Assembly: GCA_947259725.1 (NCBI GenBank)
Contig: CAMYNM010000001.1
Location: 62,001 to 126,000, forward strand
Reading direction: 5' to 3'
Length of the DNA: 64,000 nt
From: CALZIK01 sp945787635
Lineage (GTDB): Bacteria > Acidobacteriota > Thermoanaerobaculia > Multivoradales > JAHEKO01
A model generated the notes under the pieces. That model searched no databases, was not told the DNA's origin, and worked only from the letters and a program-made list of their open reading frames with translations. Shown here piece by piece: positions 43,824 to 52,281 of this stretch; within the stretch, counting starts at the first letter, position 1; every line of letters begins with the position of its first letter. The translations under genes were made by a program, and so were the position numbers.

Positions 43824-44852
43824 GTGAGACGGAGGGTGAGCCCGAGAGTGCCAGGAACGACTCGCGTCGCGGCGATCTGCTTGGCATTGCTGGTCAGCGC
43901 GGGCCCCGGCGAGCCGCCGGACGCACTCGCATCGCAGAGCCCGGCAACGGACGCGCCGGCAGCGGAGGCTGCTTCACCCTCGCCCCAAGAACCCACTGAA
44001 GTCACGCCCGACCCGGCCGCGGCAGCCGCCGATCCCGCAGTCAGCCCCGAAGCCGAAGAGCCCTTTGCCACCCTGGTTCTCACCGCCGACTCCCCGTGCA
44101 CCGTCTACCTCAACGACGCGCCGGTCGTCGCCATCGCGTCACCCGATGAATCGCACGAAGTCGCCATACACACCTCCGTCATCAAGCTCGCCGCTATCTC
44201 CTCAGCAGTCCTGGGCGCCCGTTTCGACACCCCGGAAGAGGAATTCCTGGTGCTCGAGAAGGATGAGGTCCGCGAGTTCGCCATTCCGATGCTCGAGGCG
44301 ATCGAAGAGCTCCGAAAGGTCGAGCGTCGCGATCGCGTGTTTCGAGACCTGAAGACCGGCTTGATGTGGCAGCGGACCGACAACGCGGCGGACGTAACCT
44401 GGGCGCGCGCGGAGTCCTACTGCCAGGATCTCGAGCTGGGCGCCTACCTGAACTGGCGGATGCCGAGCGCGCCGGAGCTCGAGACGCTCGAGGCCATGTG
44501 GTCCATCAGGCCGCACAAGATCGCCGATCCGATCTTTCTGTCTTCCTGCTGCATCTGGAGCGATACCAAGCCCAAAGAGGGAACCGCCTACAGCCTCGAC
44601 TTTCGCTACCGCCGTCGCTTCGAGACCAATCAGCACCTTTCCTACAGCCTGCGCGCCCTGTGCGCACGAGAGATGATGGCCTCCGAGGTAGCCGACGCGC
44701 TGCTGGCGGCGGAACCGAAGGAGCAGAAGCGACGCCTCAAGGAAAAGCGGCTGCGCCTCGACGAGAGGAAGCGGCGGAAAGCGGAGAGGGCCGCAGAAAA
44801 AGCCGCAAAACAATCCGCGAAGCAAGCCGCGAAGCAACCAGACGGGCGGTAA
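43824..44852 (+). CDS. Exported protein with DUF1566 (Lcl C-terminal-like) domain
   Basis: 342 residues. A signal peptide (~13-30) is followed by a Pro/Ala/Glu-rich stretch, a small beta-rich domain (~75-165: LVLTADSPCTVYLNDAPV, perhaps PEGA-like), and a DUF1566 domain (~170-285) with its usual DLKTGLMWQR, W..A..YC, NWRMPSAPELETL and WSDT motifs. The tail (~300-342) is very rich in Lys/Arg/Ala. DUF1566 occurs in surface proteins and adhesins. The start is uncertain because several in-frame GTG codons cluster there. It is 12 bp downstream of the VWA-FHA gene and probably in its operon. Confidence 0.75.
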   Translation: MRRRVSPRVPGTTRVAAICLALLVSAGPGEPPDALASQSPATDAPAAEAASPSPQEPTEVTPDPAAAAADPAVSPEAEEPFATLVLTADSPCTVYLNDAPVVAIASPDESHEVAIHTSVIKLAAISSAVLGARFDTPEEEFLVLEKDEVREFAIPMLEAIEELRKVERRDRVFRDLKTGLMWQRTDNAADVTWARAESYCQDLELGAYLNWRMPSAPELETLEAMWSIRPHKIADPIFLSSCCIWSDTKPKEGTAYSLDFRYRRRFETNQHLSYSLRALCAREMMASEVADALLAAEPKEQKRRLKEKRLRLDERKRRKAERAAEKAAKQSAKQAAKQPDGR

Positions 44853-44861
44853 GATGTGCGT

Positions 44862-46325
44862 ATGACATTCATGAAAGTTGTCGGACTTTCCGTTGCCGCC
44901 TGCGCTGCCTTCTTCGCGGCCGAGGCTGCCGCGCTGACCTACGTACCCGTGCCCGATCATCTATTGGTCGATCGCGCCGACACCGTCGTTCGCGCCAAGG
45001 TGGTCGCTCGATGGGTCGGTGTCGAGACCGGCCGGGTCATGACGACGTACGAAGTCGACGTCATCGACCAGCTCAAAGGGGCCCACCCCGGGTCCAGACT
45101 GATCGTTCGGGTGCCCGGCGGTGTCGATCTCGAGGCCGGATTCGCCGTCAAGATTTTCGGCACGCCGGAGTTTCGACCCGGCGATTCACTCCTCCTCTTC
45201 CTGTCGAATTCCACCGACTCGTACCGCGTCCTCCACGTCTTTCAGGGCGCATTCTCGGAGCGGCTCTCGGCGAGCGGCCGTTTCTATGAGCGTCCGGGAA
45301 CCGACGCCCTCGAGGTCGCGCGCACTGTCTCCGCTACGGGCGAAGCCACCGCGGGCGAGCTCGAGATCCGAGCCGGTTCGCCCGTTCCCCGAGACGCGGA
45401 GCTTTTCGAGCGCTGGATCGTGGACCGACTCAGGGGAAACCAGCGTCCCGCCGACTATTTCCTGCGCAACAGCCCACGCGAAGTGGGCGCCTCCTTCTCG
45501 CCCTTTACCTACCTTGCCGATGACGAAGTCGTCCTGCGGTGGTTCGAGTTCGACGACGGCAAGAAGGTGCGCTGGGATCGACATCGCGACGGGCAGGAGG
45601 GATTCCCAGACGGCGGCTCGAAGGCGTTCAAAAGGGCGCGCAAAGCGTGGAAGAAGAAGTTCTCGGGAGTGCCCATCCGGCTCACCAGCGCGGGAAAGAC
45701 CTCTTCGACCGCCGGATTCAGTAGCTCCGACGACCGCAACACCCTTCTCCACCGCGACTTCAACGACATGATCAAGGACGACTTCGAGTGTCCTGGAGGT
45801 GGAGTGCTCGCCATTGGTGGCGTGTCGTCCGCGGACTTCTTCTTCACCTCCTGGAAAGGACTCGATACGGTGGTCGTCCACGAGGGCGAGATCATCATGA
45901 ACGACGGCATCGAGTGCTTCGTCGATGGCGACGCCGAGATTCTCGGCCAGATCTACGCCCATGAGCTGGGCCACTCCTTGGGACTCGGACACTCCTGCGG
46001 CGATTCACAGAGCCCAAAGTGCTCGAAGAGCGATTTGCTGGCCGACGCGCTGATGGCCGCCAGCATCGAGCAGGTCTTCGGTCCCGAGATCCATGACGAC
46101 GACGTGCTGGCCGCACGCCAGATCTACGACGAAGACTTCTGGGCGGCCGCCTGCGCAACCAGGGTCCCCGGCTCGACCAGCTTTTGCCGCAAATGCGGAC
46201 CATGCGGTGAAGGACAAGGCAACTGCAAGACCAATGGGGACTGCTTCGGCGATCTCGTCTGCGCCAAAGACGTCGGCGCAGGATTCGGCTTCGACGCCGA
46301 CGTCAACGTCTGCGTCGAGCCCTAG
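44862..46325 (+). CDS. Secreted zinc metalloprotease, matrixin-like
   Basis: About 487 residues. A signal peptide (to ~AEAAALTY) precedes a long N-terminal domain and a metzincin zinc site HELGHSLGLGH (HEXXHxxGxxH) about 370 residues in. A Cys-rich C-terminal segment has eight or so cysteines (FCRKCGPCGEG, GDCFGDLVCAKD), probably disulfide-bonded outside the cell. The Ala at the met-turn position (ADALMAAS, with a Met) fits matrixin-type enzymes. Start codons at 44856 (GTG), 44862 and 44871 are all possible. It follows the DUF1566 gene by 9 bp. Confidence 0.8.
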   Translation: MTFMKVVGLSVAACAAFFAAEAAALTYVPVPDHLLVDRADTVVRAKVVARWVGVETGRVMTTYEVDVIDQLKGAHPGSRLIVRVPGGVDLEAGFAVKIFGTPEFRPGDSLLLFLSNSTDSYRVLHVFQGAFSERLSASGRFYERPGTDALEVARTVSATGEATAGELEIRAGSPVPRDAELFERWIVDRLRGNQRPADYFLRNSPREVGASFSPFTYLADDEVVLRWFEFDDGKKVRWDRHRDGQEGFPDGGSKAFKRARKAWKKKFSGVPIRLTSAGKTSSTAGFSSSDDRNTLLHRDFNDMIKDDFECPGGGVLAIGGVSSADFFFTSWKGLDTVVVHEGEIIMNDGIECFVDGDAEILGQIYAHELGHSLGLGHSCGDSQSPKCSKSDLLADALMAASIEQVFGPEIHDDDVLAARQIYDEDFWAAACATRVPGSTSFCRKCGPCGEGQGNCKTNGDCFGDLVCAKDVGAGFGFDADVNVCVEP

Positions 46326-46351
46326 GCCCGACCGCCTTAACGGGCGGGGCC
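46325..46351 (+). terminator. Possible terminator after the metalloprotease gene
   Basis: GGCC-CGA-CCGCC pairs with GGCGG-GGCC around a TTAACG loop (9 bp with a 3-nt bulge), directly at the stop codon. Only a short pyrimidine run (TTCC) follows, so activity is uncertain. Confidence 0.35.
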
Positions 46352-46407
46352 TTCCACACAGGCTCGCGATATCGTCTTCCGGGCAGCTTCGGCTTTGAAA
46401 CGTATTG

Positions 46408-48132
46408 ATGACGACCACCTCCCGGGCACACCGAGCCGCCGACACCGTCCTGCGGGGCTTCGACGATCACCACGAGCGTTTTCGGGCCGCGACCCGGCGA
46501 GCGCGGCAGCGCTTCGTGCGGCGGGACTGGGAAGGAATTCGCTGGGACACGATCAAGCGGCTCGAGCTCTACGACCAGTGCGTGGTCGAAACCATCAGCG
46601 CACTCGACGAACAGCTCGGTGAGCGCCTCAGCGACCGAAACCTCTGGATCGCCACCAAGCTCGCCTACACCCGAGCCATTCTCGGGCGCAACGACTTCGA
46701 ACTTGCGGAGACCTACTTCAACTCGATTACCCGCCGCATCTTCCCCCATATAGGCGTCGATCCGGAGATCGACTACGTCTCGAGCGACTTTCCCTTGCCG
46801 TTCCGTGGTTGGGAGATGGCCAGCGCGAGAATGTACGGCGTCCGCCGGGTCGAGCCCATGTTGCTGCGCAAGATACTCGAGGACGCCGACTTCGGTGTTG
46901 CCTTCAAGGACCTCGACGGAGACGCGAAGCGGGCCGCCCAGCGCGTCGAGCAAGCGATCACCCTAGCTTTCGGCCGCGAAACCATCGAGGCGATCGACGT
47001 CTTGGTGCCGGTTTTCATCCGCAACAAGGCGGCCTACGTCGTGGGGCGGATCCGCCGCGGCGACGCGGTCTTGCCGATGGTCCTCGCGATCCTCAACGGC
47101 GACCAGGGCCTTGAGGTGGACGCGGTGCTCCTGACCGAAGAATCCGCCAGTATCCTCTTCAGCTTCGCGCGCTGGTACTTGCACGCCGATCTTGCCAGCC
47201 CGCGAGAAGTCATCGGTTTCCTTCATTCCGTGCTGCCTCGCAAGCGAGTCTCCGAGCTCTACATCTCACTGGGTTACAACAAACACGGCAAGAGCGAGTT
47301 CTTCGCCGACCTGGTCGCCTGCATCCGTGAAACCCACGAGCAGTTCGTCGTAGCGCCCGGGGAGCCGGGTCTGGTCATGGCGGTGTTCACGCTCCCGTCG
47401 TTTGAGTTTGTTTTCAAGGTGATCAAAGACGTGTTCCCGTCATCGAAGCGCACCACTCGAGACGAGATTCGCGACAAATACCGCCAGGTCCTGCTCCACG
47501 ATCGGGTCGGCCGTCTGGTGGACTACCAAGTGTTCGAGCACGTCCGCTTTCCGCGAGCACGATTCAATGACGACCTGCTCGCCGACCTGCTCGCAACGGC
47601 CGGAAACACCGTCGAGCTGGCCGGCGACGATGTCGTGGTCCACCACATGTACATCGGTCGGCGGGTCACGCCACTCGACGTTTTCCTGCCGACCGCGGCG
47701 CCCGAGCCGGCCGAGGCGGCGGTGCTCGACTGGGGACGGACGCTCAAGGATCTCGCCGCCGCCGATATCTTCACCGGCGATATCCTGCTCAAGAACTTCG
47801 GCCTGACCCGGCACGGCCGCGTCGTCTTTTACGACTACGACGAGGTCAGCCGGGTGAGCACGCGCAGTTTTCGGCGCCTTCCGCAACCCCGCGACGAATT
47901 CGAGACGATGTCAGCAGAGCCCTGGTACTCGGTCGCCGACGAGGACGTTTTCCCGGAGGAGCTCAACTCGTTTTTGGGTTTCTCGGGAGCGTTGCGCGAT
48001 GCCTTCCTGCGGACGCACGGCGATCTGACGACAGTCGAGTTCTGGCGGCAGACCCAGGAGCGCATCCGCGCAGGCGAGGTGATCGAATTCTCGCCCTACG
48101 CCGACGAATTCCGGCTGCGCCCGGTGGGGTGA
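46408..48132 (+). CDS. aceK: Isocitrate dehydrogenase kinase/phosphatase
   Basis: 574 residues, full length. AceK phosphorylates and inactivates isocitrate dehydrogenase, sending isocitrate to the glyoxylate shunt, and can reverse this. It has the N-terminal regulatory domain (~1-310; FPHIGVDPEIDYVSSDFPLPF, the AMP-binding region) and a kinase domain (~315-574) with an ATPase/P-loop-like VAPGEPGLVMAVFTLPSFEFVFKVIKD and the catalytic DILLKNFGLTRHGRVVFYDYDEV. The shunt enzymes aceB and aceA lie 4 kb away on the other strand, so AceK is a co-located but separate unit. The ATG at 46408 is preferred over the TTG three bases earlier. Confidence 0.95.
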   Translation: MTTTSRAHRAADTVLRGFDDHHERFRAATRRARQRFVRRDWEGIRWDTIKRLELYDQCVVETISALDEQLGERLSDRNLWIATKLAYTRAILGRNDFELAETYFNSITRRIFPHIGVDPEIDYVSSDFPLPFRGWEMASARMYGVRRVEPMLLRKILEDADFGVAFKDLDGDAKRAAQRVEQAITLAFGRETIEAIDVLVPVFIRNKAAYVVGRIRRGDAVLPMVLAILNGDQGLEVDAVLLTEESASILFSFARWYLHADLASPREVIGFLHSVLPRKRVSELYISLGYNKHGKSEFFADLVACIRETHEQFVVAPGEPGLVMAVFTLPSFEFVFKVIKDVFPSSKRTTRDEIRDKYRQVLLHDRVGRLVDYQVFEHVRFPRARFNDDLLADLLATAGNTVELAGDDVVVHHMYIGRRVTPLDVFLPTAAPEPAEAAVLDWGRTLKDLAAADIFTGDILLKNFGLTRHGRVVFYDYDEVSRVSTRSFRRLPQPRDEFETMSAEPWYSVADEDVFPEELNSFLGFSGALRDAFLRTHGDLTTVEFWRQTQERIRAGEVIEFSPYADEFRLRPVG

Positions 48133-48185
48133 GGTCCGGAGAGGGCTCTCATCAGACGAGTGCTGCAGAAGGTCACTCGGCCAGC

Positions 48186-51149
48186 TCAGGCCTCGACCGT
48201 CTTCAGCAGTTCCTCGAGCTCCGCCCGGCGTTGCCCGCCGAACGCCTGGTCCAGTTTCGGTTTTGCGGCGTCCATCACCTCGATCGCTTCCCGCAAGAGC
48301 CTGGCGGCTTCCTCTCTCCCCGCCCGTCGCTCGCTCAGCAGCTCCCCGAGCATCCCCAGGCCGCCGGCCAGTCCGCGGGGGTTCTTCTGCCCGCGGACGA
48401 TCTCCAGGCCCTGTCGCAACCTCTCCTCCGCTGGCCCCCTGTCTCCCAGCCCGCGCAAGGCCTTGGCCTCCCAGCAGTGCGCCCAGAAGAGCGGAATCGG
48501 CGCGTCGACCTCCCTGGCGATGCCTTTCGCGCGAAGCGCTTCGGAGAGGCCTTCCTGGAATTGCTCCAGGTCACAGAGGGTGCCTGCGATGTTGGAGCGA
48601 GTGATGCTCTCGAGACGGCGGTTGCCCAGCTGAAGATGGAGCTCGAGTGATTCTCTGAACCGACCGAGGGCGATGGCCGGCTCGTCGAGATAGCGATGGG
48701 CAGCGCCCATATCGTTCAAGTCCTCCGCCTCCATGCTCCGATTCCCGACCCGGCGATGCAGATCGAGCGCCTGCTGAAACATCTCGATCGCCTGGCGATG
48801 ACGCCCCGAGTTGAACTCGACGGAACCGAGCTTGTTCAGGATGTCCGCCTTTCCTGACATCGAGCCCACCGCTTCATAGAGCGCTTGCGCTTCGTGGTAG
48901 GACGCGACCGCGTCGTCGTGCCGGCTCATTCGCCAGAATACCTCGCCGCGGTATTTCAGAGTCGAGGCCTGGAGCCGCTGGTTGCCCAGCTCACGGTGAA
49001 TCTCGAAAGCTTCGTTGAGCCGAGCCAAAGCGTCTTCCGCCTTGCCCTGGGTGCGCTCGAGCTCGCCGCTGTAGCTCAGGATTCCGCCCTCCTGCTCGCG
49101 ATTGCCCTCCGCCCGGGCCAGGGCGAGGGCGCTCGCCAGATAGCGACGCGCGCGGTTCGGGTCGCGGCGCGCAAGGGCTCCGCCGAGGCGTTTGAGAAAC
49201 TCTATCTCCTCGGTCTTTTCCCCTCCGGCGCGGGCGCACGCGAGGCCGAGCCGCAGAACCTTCAGCCCCTCCTCCCGCTCGGGCCTCCGGATGTAGTACT
49301 CCTTGAGCGAGTTCGCCAGCCGTAGACCAAGGTCGATCGTCTCGCGAGCGACGGCGCGAAGCTCCTCCGCTTCTTCGTCGACCAGGGGCTCGGGCTTTGC
49401 CGCCTCGTTGATGGGCAGCCCCTCGGCCGCAACCGCATCGATGATGTTGAAAGAGACCCGGCGGATGTGCGGTACGAGCGGCCATAGCTTTGTCCATTCC
49501 GTCTGCGGTCTGGCGAAGCCCTCGCTCGCTTCCTCGATCACCCATCGCCAGTACCGACTGCGAGCTGCCTCGCGCTCCGCCGGCTGGTCGGCCAGGAGAC
49601 CCGTCGCGTAGGCACGGATCACCGGGTGGTTGTAGTAGAGATTCGACAGCAGCTCGACCCGCAGCATTGCCCGGAGCACGAGTCCGCTCAAGGCGTCCAG
49701 CCCCTGCTGGCGAGTGGCGTCGCCGTCGCCCCAGACCGCGAGGATCAGGTCGCGAGGAATCTTTGAACCGTCCGGGAAAAGGCCGAGCGCGCGGAAGCGC
49801 CTCTCCCAGTTCGTACCCTGCTGCTCGTCGTTGCGCTCGAGCTCATCCAGGCTCAACGCCAGGCTGTGCGCGAGACTGTGGTTCTTGTCAGCGGCCTTCA
49901 GAGCCGTTTTGAGCTTGAAGCTCTCCACGCCTCGCTCCAGGCTCTCGGTGAGCATCTCGACTCTCTCTTCGATCCCACCGAGATTGTCCAGCGTGGAGAC
50001 GCCGAGATGGAGCGCCAGGGGGTGGCCCTCGACCTTCTCGATCAGGGTCAGAAGTACGCTCTTGCGCTCGTCCAGCAGGCGATCGAACTCCTCTCTCGAG
50101 GGTGCTCCCTCCCCCGCCCCGAACCGGTCGCGAAGACGAGCATGCACCATCTCCAGCGCATCTTCCTCGTCGAGTCGCTTGAGAGGGTAGCTAACGCCCA
50201 ACTCGTTGCTGAGGTCCTCGGAGCGGGTAGTCAGAAGCTTGGTCGCGCCGGGGGGTACGGCTTCGAGGAGCTGCTGTATCTCGGCGAAGTCGCTCGCCGC
50301 GACGTCGTCGAACAGGAACAGCAGTTCTCCGTAGCGGTCGGCCAGCACCGGAAGCACCTCCGACGGCTCGTATTCACGCGGCGCCGGTTCCTTCAGATGA
50401 GTGCTCATCCATCGTCGCAAGACGCCGAGCGCCCGGGGTGGATCGGTGCCGCGCTCTTCGACCACCACTCCGCCCGGGTAGCGCGAAGCGAGCCGTCGAA
50501 CGAGCTCCTGGGCCAGCACCGTCTTTCCCATCCCGCCGATGCCGTGGATAGCGATCAGGCGACGGGCGGACGGGGTACGTGCCTCGTTGTCGATGAGGCC
50601 CTTGAGAGCTCTGAGGTCCTTCCTGCGGCCGACGAATCCGTGCTCGATCCCCCGAGCCTGGTTGACGAACTCCTTCCCCCACTTCGGCAGGCGATCGCCG
50701 ATCGAGTTGATCAGCCGCCGCAGCCCGGCCTCGCGATCCTCGAAGAACGGGATGACGCTCTTGCTGTCGAGGCGCTCGGGGAGGAGACCTTCGGCGAAAA
50801 ACTCTTTTTCCGGCTCGAAGAGACACGGAATGACCGTCTGCAGCAGATCGACCGCGCGCTGCTGCTCATAGTCGACCCACTTGTGTTTCTCCGTATCGAC
50901 CGAGTTGCGCGTCATCACGGCGATCACCATCTGACTTCCGAGCAGACCCTGGTCGATCTCCGTCAGCCATTCGTCGCCGCCGCGAATGTTCTTGCTATCC
51001 CACCAGACACTGAGAGCTCCCGCGTCCTGCAGAGCTTCAAAGAGCTCCTCGGCGATCTCGCGATCCTCGCTGGCGTAGTTGATGAAGAGGCGAGCCGGCA
51101 GCTTCGGCGCGCCAGAGGTGGCCAGCGGGGGCTGCTGCGGTTCAGGCAC
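48186..51149 (-). CDS. TIR-NB-ARC-TPR protein (NLR-like STAND ATPase)
   Basis: 987 residues. A TIR domain (~18-160: FINYASEDREIAEELF, VWWDSKNIRGGDEW, KWVDYEQQRAV) has Glu95 where the catalytic NADase Glu of active TIRs lies. An NB-ARC ATPase (~165-500) follows with P-loop GIGGMGKT (203-210), Walker B LLFLFDDV and a TTRS sensor. A winged-helix-like region and ~8 TPRs occupy the C-terminal ~350 residues. This is the plan of plant NLRs and bacterial defence STANDs: ligand binding to the TPRs would trigger oligomerisation and NAD depletion. GTG at 51149 has AGGAGA 6 nt upstream. It is 29 bp downstream of the gamma-glutamylcyclotransferase-like gene. A regulatory rather than immune role is possible. 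Confidence 0.88.
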   Translation of the reverse strand: MPEPQQPPLATSGAPKLPARLFINYASEDREIAEELFEALQDAGALSVWWDSKNIRGGDEWLTEIDQGLLGSQMVIAVMTRNSVDTEKHKWVDYEQQRAVDLLQTVIPCLFEPEKEFFAEGLLPERLDSKSVIPFFEDREAGLRRLINSIGDRLPKWGKEFVNQARGIEHGFVGRRKDLRALKGLIDNEARTPSARRLIAIHGIGGMGKTVLAQELVRRLASRYPGGVVVEERGTDPPRALGVLRRWMSTHLKEPAPREYEPSEVLPVLADRYGELLFLFDDVAASDFAEIQQLLEAVPPGATKLLTTRSEDLSNELGVSYPLKRLDEEDALEMVHARLRDRFGAGEGAPSREEFDRLLDERKSVLLTLIEKVEGHPLALHLGVSTLDNLGGIEERVEMLTESLERGVESFKLKTALKAADKNHSLAHSLALSLDELERNDEQQGTNWERRFRALGLFPDGSKIPRDLILAVWGDGDATRQQGLDALSGLVLRAMLRVELLSNLYYNHPVIRAYATGLLADQPAEREAARSRYWRWVIEEASEGFARPQTEWTKLWPLVPHIRRVSFNIIDAVAAEGLPINEAAKPEPLVDEEAEELRAVARETIDLGLRLANSLKEYYIRRPEREEGLKVLRLGLACARAGGEKTEEIEFLKRLGGALARRDPNRARRYLASALALARAEGNREQEGGILSYSGELERTQGKAEDALARLNEAFEIHRELGNQRLQASTLKYRGEVFWRMSRHDDAVASYHEAQALYEAVGSMSGKADILNKLGSVEFNSGRHRQAIEMFQQALDLHRRVGNRSMEAEDLNDMGAAHRYLDEPAIALGRFRESLELHLQLGNRRLESITRSNIAGTLCDLEQFQEGLSEALRAKGIAREVDAPIPLFWAHCWEAKALRGLGDRGPAEERLRQGLEIVRGQKNPRGLAGGLGMLGELLSERRAGREEAARLLREAIEVMDAAKPKLDQAFGGQRRAELEELLKTVEA

Positions 51150-51178
51150 GATCGGTCTCCTCTCTGGGTCTGCGGCTC

Positions 51179-51748
51179 CTAGGGAACCGGAGCTCCGTTC
51201 AGGTGCTCGCGGTAGCGCTCGGTCACCAGGGTGGTCCCGTCGCCGAGAAAGGTCGTCTTGTCGAAGTACTCGCCGAATCGACGGGAGATGCGGTAGGCGC
51301 CTTCGCGCGCCCATTCGATGTCCCGCCACAGCGGCAGGAGCGCCGCCAGGTCGCGCTCGATCCATCGCGCATCGCGCTCCGAGGAGTAGACCCAACCCTC
51401 TCCCAGCGGCTCGTCGGTGTCGAAGTGCCTCAGTCGAACTCGCTTCCGCAGATAGTAACGCTCCCGCCGGTCGAGATCGGGCAGCTGCTGGTGGTCTACC
51501 CTGAACGCAAGACCGTTGAAGCTGTGTTCTGACGCCGGTTCCACGTTCATAGCCGCGTTCTCTATTCCGGCATCGCTGAGAACCGAGCTGGTCAGGGGCA
51601 GGTAGTGATCGGGCCGGAGGTTGAAGAGACGCTGATAGGCGTCGACGATGACCGGGAGCATCTCGATCGAGTTCCCCGCCTCGTCACCGATCGTGTGTCC
51701 GAGGGACGGGCGATAGAGAAGCGTGCCGTATCCGACCAGTAACTCCAA
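51179..51748 (-). CDS. Gamma-glutamylcyclotransferase-like protein
   Basis: 189 residues. The opening LVGYGTLLYRPSLG matches the YGxL nucleotide/peptide-binding loop of the GGCT/AIG2 fold, and the length fits. The family includes enzymes that cyclise gamma-glutamyl groups to 5-oxoproline. The substrate here is unknown. A TTG start is supported by AAGGAG 5 nt upstream. It precedes the TIR-NB-ARC gene by 29 bp in the same direction, so the two are probably co-transcribed, though a functional link is unproven. Confidence 0.7.
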   Translation of the reverse strand: MELLVGYGTLLYRPSLGHTIGDEAGNSIEMLPVIVDAYQRLFNLRPDHYLPLTSSVLSDAGIENAAMNVEPASEHSFNGLAFRVDHQQLPDLDRRERYYLRKRVRLRHFDTDEPLGEGWVYSSERDARWIERDLAALLPLWRDIEWAREGAYRISRRFGEYFDKTTFLGDGTTLVTERYREHLNGAPVP

Positions 51749-51944
51749 GAAGACTCCTTCCCGCGTGGAACTTTCCCCGAGTCTACCAGCCCGCCAGTAC
51801 CGAGCGAGGCGGTGAGGGCGAAGCCGCCGTCACGTCACGAGTAGACTCGTGCCGGTCGGGGACGCGCGCTTCACCTGCCTCCCAACGGCCGAAATGAAAC
51901 CGAGAAGCCCATGAAACTCGCCGATCTCGACCGAGGAGCACATC

Positions 51945-52223
51945 ATGACCGTCGAAACAAACCTCAGCGCTGACGAGAAGGAAGCCGCTGACAAGCGCAA
52001 CGACCGGGATCTCGGGTTCGGCGCGGTGGTGGCGAGCGAGAGCCGGCGGCGGTTGCTCAATCGCGACGGCAGCTTCAACGTGCAACGCCACGGCCTGGGC
52101 TGGCGATCGACTGTCAGCTGGTATCACTCCCTGCTGGAGATGTGGTGGCCACGTTTTATTCTGCTCGCGCTCGCGGCTTACATGGCCGCCAACCGCGGAC
52201 GCGCCACTGGCGATCGATGTTAG
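51945..52223 (+). pseudogene. Truncated N-terminal fragment of a KirBac-type inward-rectifier potassium channel
   Basis: 92 codons from an ATG with a good AGGAG site. DLGFGAVVASESRRRLLNRDGSFNV and HSLLEMWWPRFILLAL match the cytoplasmic N-terminus and slide helix/start of the first membrane helix of KirBac channels. The frame then loses similarity (AAYMAANRGRATGDRC) and stops. The pore, second helix and cytoplasmic domain are absent, and 52224-52281 before the aceA end holds no more of the gene. A deletion up to the aceA 3' flank probably removed the rest. Confidence 0.75.
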
Positions 52224-52267
52224 TCGCATTCACGAGACCAAGCCGGCCGCTTGATCTGATCGGCGCC

Positions 52268-52280
52268 CGGGGTGTCCCCG
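52268..52280. repeat. Short CGGGG-TGT-CCCCG palindrome at the aceA 3' end
   Basis: A 5-bp stem with 3-nt loop, 2 bp beyond the aceA stop codon. It shares the TGTCCCCG core with the intergenic hairpin at 1117-1141. It could be a weak terminator or a repeat fragment. Confidence 0.3.
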
Positions 52281-52281
52281 A

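Noticed and set aside
48186..51748. Thoeris defence system
   Set aside because: A TIR protein is present, but no ThsA-like SIR2/SLOG partner or separate ThsB is encoded nearby. The TIR is fused to NB-ARC and TPR.
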